A stretch of DNA of 20,726 nucleotides from Hymenopellis radicata (Eukaryota; Basidiomycota; Agaricomycetes; Agaricales; Physalacriaceae). Both the position numbers and the translations under genes were made by a program. The notes under the pieces were generated by a model. That model worked only from the letters and a program-made list of their open reading frames with translations, did no database searches and was not told the origin of the DNA. Below are positions 8,477 to 17,909 of this stretch, one piece after another. The stretch covers positions 1-20,726 of the forward strand of contig JADNRX010000837.1 of the NCBI GenBank assembly GCA_015501595.1, in the 5' to 3' direction. The stretch's first letter is position 1; each line of letters opens with the position of its first letter.

Positions 8477-9097
8477 CTCCTTCGCTGGACGTTCGACGGA
8501 TCAACAAGATGAACAGGACCATAATGACACTCAGCAGGACGACACAATGACCCCGCTGACTGACAACTTCCCGGCACGAGGATACGACAACTAGGAGGAC
8601 AACTACTTTACAGGACGAGGGTGATGTCATTGTAATGTGTAATGATATCGCTACAGTAGCTACATCCCGCCCTTGCTTACCCTCTGCTTATTTAACAATG
8701 TTTGATGCTACTCTTAGTATTAGTATTTGTCCAATACAGTGCATTACACCTCATTAGGCATTCTTATTGAATTTTTAAGTAGCACTTGCCTGCTTCTCAG
8801 CATTTTGATAGTGCATCATTAAGCATTGAGCTGTTTTAAGCCACTTCATGTTGAATATAGGTTATCTATATCTTCACTGAGAGTAGTCTGAGCTGTCTTG
8901 CCTGTAACTTGAGTTGTCCTGAGTTGAACTTGAGATGTCCCGAGTTAAACTTGAGGTGTCCTGAAAGAATGTTTGGACTGAACCTTTGCCAAAGTTAACT
9001 AGGCAGAGTTCACACCCTGATATCCTCTAGGCAACCATGTTCACCGTGGTTGACTCAGTAGTCCTCTAGGCTGATGACCCGTTTCCTGATGAACGAC
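8477..9097. other. AT-richer stretch with a 21-bp tandem repeat
   Basis: No gene was seen. From about 8640 the sequence is AT-richer than its surroundings. A tandem repeat with a 21-base unit (ACTTGAGTTGTCCTGAGTTGA) fills 8907-8964 in nearly three copies. CCTCTAGGC occurs twice (about 9022-9030 and 9062-9070). Confidence 0.5.
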
Positions 9098-9105
9098 GCA
9101 CGAAG

Positions 9106-9531
9106 TAGAGATCACCACGAGTCGCATGAGTCTGGAGAGTACTCGCGAATCAACTCGGACTCGCAGGGTCAAATACTCGACTCGACTCGACTCGTGAGTC
9201 AGGGGGACTCAAGTCAGGTGAGAGTCATGAACAGCCTAAGGCTAATATCTGACTCGTGTCCTGACTCGTGTTGATTCGTGCATGAACACATGAATCAATG
9301 AAAATACCTGGGAAATAGCTTAAATAAGGTTTAACTACAGCAATATACTAGATGAGTCTGAAGAGTACTCGTGAATCAACTCGGACTCGCAGAGTCAAAT
9401 ACTCGACTCGACTCGACTCGTGAGTCAGGGGGACTCGAGTTATGCGCGAGTCATGAACAGCCTTTGACCCCCATGAGTACTCGCCGCATGAGTCACGAAT
9501 CGACTCGAGTCAGGACTCGTGGTGATCTCTA
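9106..9531. mobile_element. hAT-type MITE (426 bp) with 8-bp target duplication
   Basis: The element begins TAGAGATCACCACGAGTC and ends with the exact reverse complement, GACTCGTGGTGATCTCTA. It is flanked by identical 8-bp sequences GCACGAAG (9098-9105 and 9532-9539). The 8-bp duplication and TAGAG ends are hallmarks of the hAT superfamily. No transposase frame is present, so it is non-autonomous. The interior is packed with GAGTC/GACTC words. A block of 112 bases at 9126-9237 recurs at 9352-9463. The ends are nearly the same as those of the element at 16284-17412. Confidence 0.92.
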
Positions 9532-9643
9532 GCACGAAGAGACTGCTAGCACACGTCTGTATCCAAGGATGAAACTTGTGAAAATGTTGTCAACGTCGCG
9601 CTGCACAGCGCACATGAAGAATCTGAAAAGACGCGTCAGCGAG

Positions 9644-9898
9644 CTAGTCGTCGACGCGGACAATGAATAGACATACCACAGTGTCGAAGACTGAAGGAAA
9701 GACACTGAAGAAATGTGACAGTGAGGAAGGAAAGCGACGATGATGGTGGTGGGAGGAAAGGTACATATCTGTGACCCTCAACGTTACTGTCACGTTTGAG
9801 GTGCGCCGGGTGCGTGTTGGCAAGGATGACGGCGGCGACAACAAGAACACATCTGTAAGAGATGTAAGCAAGTAAAAATGGGAGCACAAGGAAGGCAT
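9644..9898 (-). CDS. Possible small protein, unknown function
   Basis: A minus-strand TATA box (TATAAAGGC, 9972-9980) is followed by a CT-rich leader and then the first ATG at 9896-9898. That is the layout expected of a fungal promoter. The frame from that ATG gives 84 residues rich in Ser, Thr, Val and Leu with an HHHH run, and ends within 9644-9646. No domain is recognisable. A CTTACAG|ATG junction just inside the frame could be a splice acceptor, so the real protein may differ. The promoter is more convincing than the protein. Confidence 0.25.
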   Translation of the reverse strand: MPSLCSHFYLLTSLTDVFLLSPPSSLPTRTRRTSNVTVTLRVTDMYLSSHHHHRRFPSSLSHFFSVFPSVFDTVVCLFIVRVDD

Positions 9899-9971
9899 AA
9901 CACCGACCGAGGAGCAATAGACAGAGGAAAAGATGGGAGAGGGAATGGAGAATTAGAATGAAATCCCCACT

Positions 9972-9980
9972 GCCTTTATA
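9972..9980 (-). promoter_or_regulatory. TATA box of the possible minus-strand gene
   Basis: TATAAAGGC on the minus strand lies about 75 bases before the first ATG (9898). A pyrimidine-rich leader lies between them. Confidence 0.35.
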
Positions 9981-9984
9981 CTAC

Positions 9985-11540
9985 TTTCAAGGCTTCTAGA
10001 CTACATCAGACGCGTAATCACTGCCGTATAAGCGAATGCGATGATGCGCGACCGTCGGACTAGATGGGATCAGTCCAATATTCGGGCGCATATCGTGCCG
10101 CCACACAATCTCGCTAGCTGTTGATTCCTCGCCCTGAGCGCACACTCTCCAGAACGAATAACACCAAAAAGCATAAAGTCTGAGATTTTACATAGTCAGA
10201 GTCGAGGAAGGAGGAGAACACGACACAAATGGAACTTACCTTGTCCTCCAGAACGCGCCGTATCGACTTTCCCGTCCTCAACACAATCCTCCAAGCATCA
10301 AAATGCTGGCATTAGATGAAGGGTCCACCCTTGGTGGTCTGATGGGAGTAATGGAGCGGCGTCTGGACTCGGGGATATTGAAAAATTCCAGCTTGGTCTT
10401 TTCAACCCTACAAGCGTAACGCTTCGTGTTGCAAATTAGACCGTTCTAGGAACGGAGAAAGTCTCCGTTTATGTTCGAATACACTGTCATATGAGTCAGC
10501 ATGAAATCAAGGCCGTTGAAACGCGGAAAAGGCACGGACCTTGAATGCAATCGGCGGAGACAGAGCGAATCGTGCATTAACGTTGAATTGAATTCATTCA
10601 GAGGCAGGCGTACGGTGGCATACAGTGTAATGAAGGTACGTAGACCTAATACAGCCATCAAATCTACCAAAAATGAAGCGGAAAACGACGTTTACCCAAA
10701 AGTCTTGGAGGGACAGAGGAGGAAGACGAGCACTGGCGTCATTTCCCCACATCCGAGGTCGACTAGATAAGATTGTCGATGCCCCAGACGCGTCATAGGG
10801 CCCAGGAAATCCTCGTGTCATCGATGTGCAGGGTCCCGAAGGCCTCCCAGAGCGTCTGACGCGTAAGTCGTCTTTAGAACGCGTTCTCAGCCTCAAGCAC
10901 CATCGGAATTTGCCTTAAAATAAGCCACAGACAAACCTCCAGGTAATTTCAGGTCGGCCAGACGTCGGGGAGAGTGAGAGAGCATGGAGGCGCGTTGGTG
11001 TAAGCGCTTTAGATTCGGACACGTCGTGGTTCGAGGTCAAGAGGTCTCGATCACCTGCGGGTCGCTTAGCCGGATGTTGACGTTTGATATCAATGTTTTC
11101 CCACTAATTCCGAGCTGATTAAAGGCCTGGAACATTGGGACGACTCGAGTTACCCGCTCAGCAAGCGGAGGAAATCATTTTCATTGGCTACTTGAAATCA
11201 ACTTAACGACCCGACGGACATCATCTTCGAGGTACATTCTATGACTCACGCAAGTTTTTAGGGCCGCCAGATTGCGTCGTCAGAAGAAGTTTTCATTGGA
11301 GGTTTCGGGGATATGGACATCTCTGTAAGTGTCAACAGGGTGGGTTATCTTGTTGTTTGTGTTATAGTCCGACTTGGGTAATAACCATGTTTTACCAGCA
11401 TCTTGTAATATACTCTACAGAGCATTCAGACAGCTGTAGAGACCTTCAATGATATGCAATTCCGTATATACGAAGTTCTGGTCTCCCTAAGTAACACTAT
11501 CTAGTCCATGGTAAGTAGCTTTACGGACTTCATTCACATT
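9985..11540. other. Long stretch without an assignable gene
   Basis: Open frames are short and lack recognisable motifs (for example 10501-10770 plus, 10594-10896 minus). Isolated splice-like signals occur, such as a minus-strand GTAAG near 10236. A small hairpin CTCTACAG...CTGTAGAG lies at 11413-11441. This may be old, decayed sequence. Confidence 0.3.
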
Positions 11541-11980
11541 CGCACAGAAGAGATTTCAGCAACTCAATTTCATTCCCGTCATAACTACAACAAGTACATA
11601 TACTCCTACACAAAAGACAGGTACCAACCATAAAAGCGGCGCTGGTGCCTATGAATCGTCGTCCCAGACGAAACGCAGCCCCGCAGAGTCTAAATGAACG
11701 TAAAGGCAGGGTAGTCCACGACCGAATTAACGCGCCGTGGATACGAGCTGCAAACAAGTTAGCTCCGCAAATCCGATCTAATAACCAGGGCACGAACCCG
11801 AGCCAGCCCTTTCTCAACATCGCGGTCCTTGAAACCGAACAGGACATCGTCGTAACTGACGATATAGTCGTCGCTGAACGGCAGAAAGGCCGACGTCCCA
11901 CTCGCCCAAGAAACAACTTGAAGTGTGGCGTAGAATACCAACGACCACGCTTACCCAGCAGTGAGGAGCGTGCAGCGCAA
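11541..11980 (-). other. Uncertain coding stretch next to the tandem exon array
   Basis: Both strands are open here: a basic 116-codon frame on plus (11645-11995) and three on minus. The minus frame ending at 11759 reads FLPFSDDYIVSYDDVLFGFKD before its stop and follows directly on array unit A, so it may be the tail of that gene. A minus-strand GTAAGC donor at 11953 fits an exon end after HAPHCW. No family is recognised. Confidence 0.2.
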
Positions 11981-12898
11981 GTGCAGCGGCGGTAGCGTCG
12001 CTGCTCACTGCGAATATACGAGAGCCCAGGCCCTGGATTAAGTCGTTAGTTTAATAAAACGCGTAGACAAAACGCGTAGACTACCATAACGTACCAAAAG
12101 ACCAAATCATAACCGATACGTCCCAAAGCGGCCATGAAGCCGAGCTCCGTCAGATCCAATCGCCATCAACGGGTATAGAGCCGTGGACAGGGCGCATGAG
12201 TATAGGTCCGCGTTCAAATTTGAAGAGTTCTAGGCGGAGACCGAAGTCGTTATACGAGCAGTCAGCAGCAAGGGGAGCGCGCGCAGCCTCGGTAGCGCCG
12301 TTGCTCACTGCAATTGTACGACAAATCAGGCGCTACAATAAGTTATTAGTCCAGAAAGTGAGTTAGACGGGCATAACGTACCAAAACAAATTCGTAACCG
12401 ACATGTTCAAATGAGGCCATAAAGCCGAACGGGGTCAGATCCAAGTCGACATCAACGGCTAGGATTATCCGAAGGCTAGGCGTGTGAGCGTAGGTCCGGC
12501 AGTAATTAGAAGAGTTCTCGGCGAGTTGACGGTCTGACGCGTACATCGCGACCACTGAGACGTTAATGTGCCTGTCGTAACAGAGAGAGGCCACTGCATG
12601 CTAACGGACGACGACCTGCAGCTGTAGGTAGTGGTGTCCAGGTGAGCCGAGACCAAGGTCGAAGTGTGGCGTGCAGTTTCGGAAAGTGTCGTGATCCGAG
12701 GAGGGGAGAGCCTGCATTGCAAGCACAGCGGCGGCAGCGCCGCTGATCACTGCGTACAACGCAATATCGTAGCGCTGGAATAAAGATTAGTCCCGAAATT
12801 GAAGAGGTAACAAACGTACCTTGAAGAGTTCCCCGCCGAAACGTCCCAATCCGTCCGTAAACCCGAGCCCGACAAGATCCAGATCGCCATCAAGGGAA
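11981..12898 (-). repeat. Three diverged tandem copies of a minus-strand exon pair
   Basis: Two blocks recur in the same order. Block 1, a GCAGCGGCGG...CTGCTCACTGCG type sequence, lies at 11981-12012, 12281-12312 and 12721-12753. Block 2 lies at 12089-12175, 12377-12461 and 12814-12898. Read on minus, block 2 encodes DGDLDLVGLGFTDGLGRF in the unit nearest 12898, VDVDLDLTPFGFMASFEHVG in the middle, and a related stretch with one base lost (near 12160) in the third. Each block 2 ends at a GTACGT donor. A short intron separates it from block 1, which reads RYDIALYAVISGAAAAVLAM in the best copy. The units look like duplicated exons of one gene or a decayed tandem gene family. The family is not recognised. 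Confidence 0.5.
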
Positions 12899-13007
12899 AG
12901 AAGCGTCCGTAGAGAAGGAATCCTCGCTCCATTTGACTGTAATTTGGTGATTGAACTAAGAGAACCAAGTCAGAAATCAACGTGAAATTGAAAGGAAATA
13001 TTAGGAC

Positions 13008-13550
13008 CTTTTTCCCAGAAAAAAAGCCGGGCCGGCGAGGCCAACATACGCCATAAGATTTGCGAAATGGCGTGTCCTAAAGTTGTGGCGTTGTTTGAAC
13101 GTGCAAGGAGGCGGCGAAGCCGCCTCAACTAATGGCAAGGGGTGAGATGAAGAATCCCGCGGAATATGAACGAGGGCGCGAGACAAAGATCTAATGAAAT
13201 TCAGTTAGAAATCAAAGATCAAAATGAGCGCAAAACACGCACCTTTTCGCCTGGACCAAAAGCCGGTCCGGCGAGGACATCGACGCCTGCTCTCTATCAA
13301 AGCCTAGTTTCCATGGCAATGACGTCGCTCTCCTGCGATGTAAACGCCTAGTAGTAGTAGTTGGCCACCGCGGTCCATCTGAATATACGCGAATCAGCGT
13401 CAAGGTTAACACCGCCGCAGGAAGGAAAACTCGCAAAGTCGCACACGCATTCAAGGGAAATCTAGCACCAAATGAGCCAAAACTAACGTGAAAAAAAGGA
13501 GAAAAAAGCGCTTTTCTCCCAAGATCCAAGCCAGGCCGGCGAGGCCATCC
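13008..13550 (-). repeat. Three copies of a 35-40 bp block encoding LAGPAF-like peptides
   Basis: Related blocks lie at 13008-13042, 13242-13282 and 13509-13550, spaced about 235 and 270 bases apart. On minus they read VGLAGPAFFLGK, VLAGPAFGPGEK and VDGLAGLAWILGEK. The first two end at AAAAGGT, which could be splice donors. A perfect GC-rich hairpin (GAGGCGGC GAA GCCGCCTC) lies at 13108-13126 between copies. Whether the frames are used is unknown. They may belong to the same decayed family as the array at 11981-12898. Confidence 0.45.
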
Positions 13551-13689
13551 ACGCTGCTATTGTCCCACGGCACTGTCCATCGCGATTTAAAGCAGTTTAT
13601 TGAGGAGGTCGTCGTTCCCAGAGGCGCCGTAGGCGCCGACACGTCGGCTCAAAAGAAAAGAGATGAGAATATCAAGAGATCGTGATGGC

Positions 13690-14430
13690 ATGAAGCAAAC
13701 CATCAAGTTGCCCGATTGAGCTACTAAACGCGATCGCCATGTTCTTGCTTGTGCCCGTCATGTCGGCCCTGGCATCTTTGCTCGCCGCCCCTTCTCGTCT
13801 TCATATTCGGCTCCTGTTGACGTCGCTTAATTTTGTGGGTCCTGCCTTGAATATTTAATTCTGAATATGATGTAACACGACGTCGACTACGTACCTTGGG
13901 ACACCTGCTCTCCTCATTGCTCTCCTCTCTCTTTGAAATCTGCACACGATTCTCGACAAATTGAGCGGCTAGCAGTCACTCCTGCCCTTCGTCGCGACTC
14001 TCGAAATCTATGCTTTCCTCGCTGGATATTCGCCTCTTTGCACGGTTGATGGGGTCTGTGGGGTCAGTCTCTCTGGAATAAGTAGTGCCCAAGACGACAA
14101 CTCACCGCGACCGTCTACTCTGCGGATTTCGTCTTATCCCTCCCGCGAAATTCTGAACCCGGTTCTCGACGAATTGCGCGGGTCACCTCTCATTGCGTGT
14201 CTCCTTCGTGACGGGTGTCCTGCGTTGGAATTGACGACGTTGACACCGGTGTCTTCGCAATGTTCTGACCCCGAATGTCGACGAATTGAGCATTTACTAC
14301 CTGTGGGATTGTCAGCACTCTGGAGACCACGGACTGGAGGACTTGTCGCACCTCATCCAACATTCACCACTTCTAAACCCAGATCTCGACGAATTGAGGG
14401 ACTCTGAACTGTCAGTATACGCGCTGTCGA
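13690..14430 (+). pseudogene. Decayed F-box / leucine-rich protein gene
   Basis: At 13708 a KLP followed, after one extra base within 13711-13714, by IELLNAIA recalls the start of a fungal F-box (LPxELLxxI). The same shifted frame stays open through ALASLLAAPSRLH to a stop near 13857. Further on, the phrase L/VDELR recurs in different frames at about 13953 (as LDKLS), 14166, 14278 and 14387 (VLDELRGSPL, VDELSIYYL, LDELRDSEL), as in the LRR part of such proteins. Stops and frame changes between the pieces point to a relic. The F-box call rests on a short motif, so it is tentative. Confidence 0.35.
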
Positions 14431-14873
14431 GACGTATCTCTCGCTTGCCTTGTCGACACCGTGCATTTTCAAGTCGGGAACCGTGAAGGACTATGAGCGG
14501 CGAACTGGGACAAGCCGACGGAGAGCTTACCGGTAGGTCCATTTACACTGGAAACCGCGCTGAGACGGTGCACGAACTGGGTATTTGTGAATACTAGCTT
14601 GACGGTGGCGGCAAAGTGATGGTAAGTGGAAAGGAGAATGGGGAGTCAAGTCTGACGATTGCCGTAGAATCAAATCCAGGTCCCGGATGAATATTCCCGT
14701 GTCTGGGCGCCCGATCGTTGCCTTGGAGGAACGTGTTGCAGTCTTCCGTGGCGTAGAGTTGACAAGGTAAATTCGCTCCTTGTAGCTGATTATCCACATC
14801 GATTTGTAGACGTCTACATGTACAAGTTTAAGTTCTCATAGTGAGAGCCGAGGTACGTGCCGTCATACCTCAA
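14431..14873. other. Stretch without an assignable gene
   Basis: A minus-strand frame (14527-14799) is open but has no recognisable motif. Nothing else could be assigned before the MITE at 14876. Confidence 0.3.
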
Positions 14874-14875
14874 TA

Positions 14876-15119
14876 CTGTAGCGTTTCAACCGTAGGTTCG
14901 CGGCTTGTGACCCGATATGCTGTGAACTTACAGCAAATAGGTTCATAGACCCTTAAATTCCCTTATTTGGACAGGCCCGCTGCAGGCGGGACCTGAAATT
15001 TCCGCTTTTGGATGCCTGTGCCTGGCCAGGAGGCTCCGTGATGCAATATGCAATATGTATAGGTTCGGTTCATGAGGCTCCGTGACCCGATATGAGAATA
15101 TACGGTTGAAACGCTACAG
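14876..15119. mobile_element. Tc1/mariner-like MITE (244 bp)
   Basis: The ends are a perfect 19-bp inverted repeat: CTGTAGCGTTTCAACCGTA at the left and its reverse complement at 15101-15119. TA lies on both sides (14874-14875 and 15120-15121), as expected for the TA target duplication of Tc1/mariner elements. Inside, GTGACCCGATATG occurs twice in direct orientation (14907-14919 and 15082-15094), and GAGGCTCCGTGA occurs twice. There is no coding frame. The TA duplication is only 2 bp, so the superfamily call is less certain than the element itself. Confidence 0.82.
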
Positions 15120-15393
15120 TATTCGTTGCATCACTTACCAAGACCGCCCTGCAGACTCCCGGAATGTGCGGCTCTGTATTCTTGAGTTACACTCCTCCAT
15201 GGTCTAGCTACAGCCATGTTATGTGTCTCTATTGATCCCTAATGCTCAGCCGCGTCGAACTGTAACACGGGAGCGTTTATTCATTGAGAATTTACTTTTG
15301 CCACACTATTATGGTCTGATGCGAGGAGCGCTGGTTGGTCATTCGGGCCCAGATGCCATCCATAATAGTAAACCCGGCCCTAATCGCGAGAGG

Positions 15394-15541
15394 TATAAAG
15401 ACTGGCAAGATTCCCTCTGCTCTCATTCTACCTTTCCTTCCTACCGCCGTTATGCCAGGTCAGTGTCCCACCACGCCTCTAGTCCGGTACCACGGTGATG
15501 ACTGCCTACTGTGCGGTGTACTGGTGTCTGAGCGTGCTTGA
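15394..15541 (+). other. TATA box with a 29-codon open frame
   Basis: TATAAAG at 15394-15400 is followed by a CT-rich leader and an ATG at 15452. The frame gives 29 residues (starts MPGQCPTTP, contains DDCLLCG) and stops at 15539-15541. It may instead be the first exon of a spliced gene, since GTCAGT lies just after the start. No family is recognised and the region may be non-functional. Confidence 0.15.
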
Positions 15542-15949
15542 CTGAATGTCGCGGCACCAGCGGGACCCACACAGTCCAGTTGGAACTGGGTACCGGTGAT
15601 GTTTCCTTTTTTTTAATTCCCTACATACTCGACACCCGTCACGGACCTCTGTAGCATACTCTGTAACGTACGTACTCTTTTGCCCAATGCATTTTACCTT
15701 CGGGAGCCGAAACTATTGACAAAATCGTGAAAAGTGAAATCGAGTCGTTCACCTTGCTGCGTTTTTATTTCCGTCCCTGCATAGACTTCGTACGTTACCA
15801 AACTCTACGGCAGCCCAAGCCGCAAACGGGACACGAACGGCAGCTGAAAGAGGTAATAATTTCCAAAGTGTAATACTCAGTAGTAGTAGAGTATGCCCAG
15901 GCAGCGACACCCTCACGCTCCTCGACTCCCCACCCAGCACGCTCCTCGA

Positions 15950-16027
15950 CCCAGTCAGTAACAGGCCCCACCCAGTTAGTAACACGCCCCACCCAGTCAG
16001 TGACACGCCCCACACGGTAAGCAACAC
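15950..16027. repeat. 21-bp minisatellite
   Basis: Three units of about CCCAGTCAGTAACACGCCCCA run from 15950 to 16012, followed by a degenerate fourth. An isolated CACCCAGTCAGTGACAC appears again at about 16160. The surrounding 15.9-16.27 kb is C-rich with CTCCTCGAC words. Open frames over it are simple products of the repeat. Confidence 0.75.
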
Positions 16028-16275
16028 CTCAACGTCGCCTCCCCTCAGAGGTCCCGCCTCGACGTGCCACCCCTAGAGGCAAGCACCCTCCTCAAGGTTG
16101 ATCCTCCCAGCTCTCCGCCTCATCCCACGGGAGACCATCCTCGGAAGAGCACTCTCCTCCCACCCAGTCAGTGACACCCGCCCTCCTCGACTCGTCACCC
16201 GACGTGCTTCCTCAACCCGCAGAGATCTCGCGTCCTCCCCCCACGGACTCGCCTAGACTACCTCCTCAACCCTCA

Positions 16276-16283
16276 GGGACACC
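16276..16283. other. Target site duplication, left
   Basis: GGGACACC directly before the element's TAGAGACC end is identical to 17413-17420 after its other end. The bases come from the coding part of the PITH-domain gene. Confidence 0.9.
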
Positions 16284-17412
16284 TAGAGACCTCAACGAGT
16301 CACCGAGTCACCGAGTCATCTGGTGACTCGACTCGTGTCGGGCACGTCGGTGTTCGCACTCGCGTGACTCGCGAGTCACGTACTCACGAGTCCGAGCGCG
16401 AGTCTGAGTATCGGTCTGTGGGGCGCGAGTCATCACACAATGACTCGCAAATATTTAGTGATATATTTTAGCTAAATTTACGAATTTTTTCCAGAGCAAA
16501 CGGTCCGCAACGTCTCGAGAACGAGACGTGCGCGATTATCCTGCTCGATCCGGCGATCCGGGCCGAGTCCCGAAGCGACGCGTCAGTGTCTGATCGAGTG
16601 ATATTTCTCCCTTCTCGACCACCACCACGACCACCACCAACACCCAGGGAGTGACGATTGTCGCTCCCGCTGCTCTGACGATTGTCAGGCAGCCTGTGGG
16701 GTGCGGATTTGGCATCTGGCTCTGTGCCGGACCTGCTGCTGCTGGCTCTGCGCCAGTAGCAGACCCGAGGACGAGTAGGACGACTGACCACCCATGGACA
16801 GTCGTCGCTCGACTACAAGTCGGCGACGACAACACCGGCGCTCGACTCTAAGTCGGCGTCCATATAAATGGACATCGACTTCAAGTCGTCTCCATAGAGA
16901 TGTGGACGCGTAAGTCCCAGCAAGTGGGCAGCGTACGACGCGATGACGATAACGGAGATGAGGCGGAGGAGGAAACGACACGATGAGGAGGAGGAGGAGG
17001 ACACGACACGATGAGGAGGAGGTGAGGAGCTGGATGATATGAGAGGACGTGTTGACGCCGCCGCCGCCACCATCACCACCACCACCACTACTCCCCATCA
17101 CCACTTCCCTCACCCTTATCTTACTCACTCTCCTACCATCACCCCCACCATACCCTCATGCCCAGCTGACTGTCCCCGTGCCATTGCCCGGGATGCTCGC
17201 TGTGCATGAATATTGGGGTGTATGGACTCGCGAGTACTCGTGAGTATCCGAGATGACTCGGACTCATGGTGAGTACTCGCGAGTGGACTCACGATGACTC
17301 ACGAGTCATCGCGAGTCGAGTCCGACGCGAGTCTGAACTGGTCTTCTTTTTGCGTGAGTACTCGCGTCACGAGTCGCGAGTCTGACTCGCGTCGGACTCG
17401 TTGAGGTCTCTA
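16284..17412. mobile_element. hAT-type non-autonomous element (1129 bp) inside a PITH-domain gene
   Basis: The left end TAGAGACCTCAACGAGTC and the right end GACTCGTTGAGGTCTCTA are exact reverse complements and are flanked by 8-bp duplications GGGACACC. The outer 150-200 bases on both sides are dense in GAGTC/GACTC and ACTCGCGAGT palindromes, likely sub-terminal transposase binding sites. The interior holds low-complexity CCACCA and GAGGAG tracts, a CGTCTCG...CGAGACG hairpin (about 16510-16527), and short repeats of GCTCGACT-x-x-AAGTCGGCG (about 16807-16856). I see no transposase; the open frames are low-complexity. The ends match those of the 426-bp element at 9106-9531, so both were probably moved by one transposase encoded elsewhere. 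Confidence 0.92.
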
Positions 17413-17420
17413 GGGACACC
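17413..17420. other. Target site duplication, right
   Basis: GGGACACC follows the right end of the element and equals 16276-16283. Read on the minus strand it is part of the PITH-domain coding sequence. Confidence 0.9.
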
Positions 17421-17909
17421 CAGCACATCCGATACGCGACTCGTCCTCTTCGCCATGGTTGGACGCTACGAAGATCTGCGAGGTTTTAGCACGGCGACAA
17501 CGCGCAGGACAATAACGGGCATACATGCAGGCTGTTCACATTCTGGAATCGAAGAAATCGCAGCTGAATGGGTTTGCCCTGCGGCGCGTCCTCTTCGCTG
17601 AGCTCCAGCACCTGCGCAACCTGGGGCTCGTCCGCCGACTCCACGTCCTCAAAGCCGATGCTGCTATTGTTCGCAACGAGTTTTATCGTCTTGGGCGCTC
17701 TCGCAGGGTCCGAGGATTGGATGACGAGCGATCGTACGCGTACAGCCTGATTGAACTGCTCCGCTGTTAGCATTTTTTTCGGACACGATAACCGGGGGTA
17801 ACGCACGGCAATGTTCAGCAAGAGTTGCTCGTCAGCATCGCTGAGGAGGTAGCCGCTGCCCTCGTTCCGATGATGCTGACAATGTATGGGTCGACAACTC
17901 GTTCAGGCA
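17413..17909 (-). pseudogene. PITH-domain (thioredoxin-like 1 type) protein, broken by a transposon
   Basis: On the minus strand the exons encode a clear PITH domain: SDADEQLLLNI (near 17810-17845), intron 17806-17756 (GTGCGT, TGCTAAC branch, CAG), then FNQAVRVRSLVIQ, APKTIKLVAN, IGFEDVES, VLELSEED and KPIQLRFLRFQNVNSLH (exon 17755-17525). Intron 17524-17476 leads to IFVASNHGEEDESRI (17475 down to about 17431). This matches the TXNL1-type PITH domain, which in intact proteins follows a thioredoxin domain. Defects: CLNELSTHTL (17909-17880) is out of frame with what follows; one extra base after SRI shifts RIDVLGV-type sequence; and the hAT element interrupts the gene just after. No thioredoxin domain was found upstream. 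A short remnant of the gene may continue beyond the element below 16276. Confidence 0.75.

Noticed and set aside
9120..9520. CRISPR-like array of GAGTC repeats
   Set aside because: The spacing is irregular, there are no distinct spacers, and the stretch lies exactly within transposon ends in a fungal genome.
15749..16027. Minus-strand frame with repeated LLTGWGV peptides
   Set aside because: It is the translation of a 21-bp minisatellite, with a second frame equally open; no start context or family.
16468..17128. Long open frames inside the hAT element (minus strand, rich in Gly, Ser, Val)
   Set aside because: They come from low-complexity CCACCA, GAGGAG and CTGCTG tracts, several frames are open at once, and no transposase motif is visible.
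16284..17412. LTR retrotransposon
   Set aside because: The ends are short inverted repeats with an 8-bp duplication, not long direct repeats with a 4-6 bp one.
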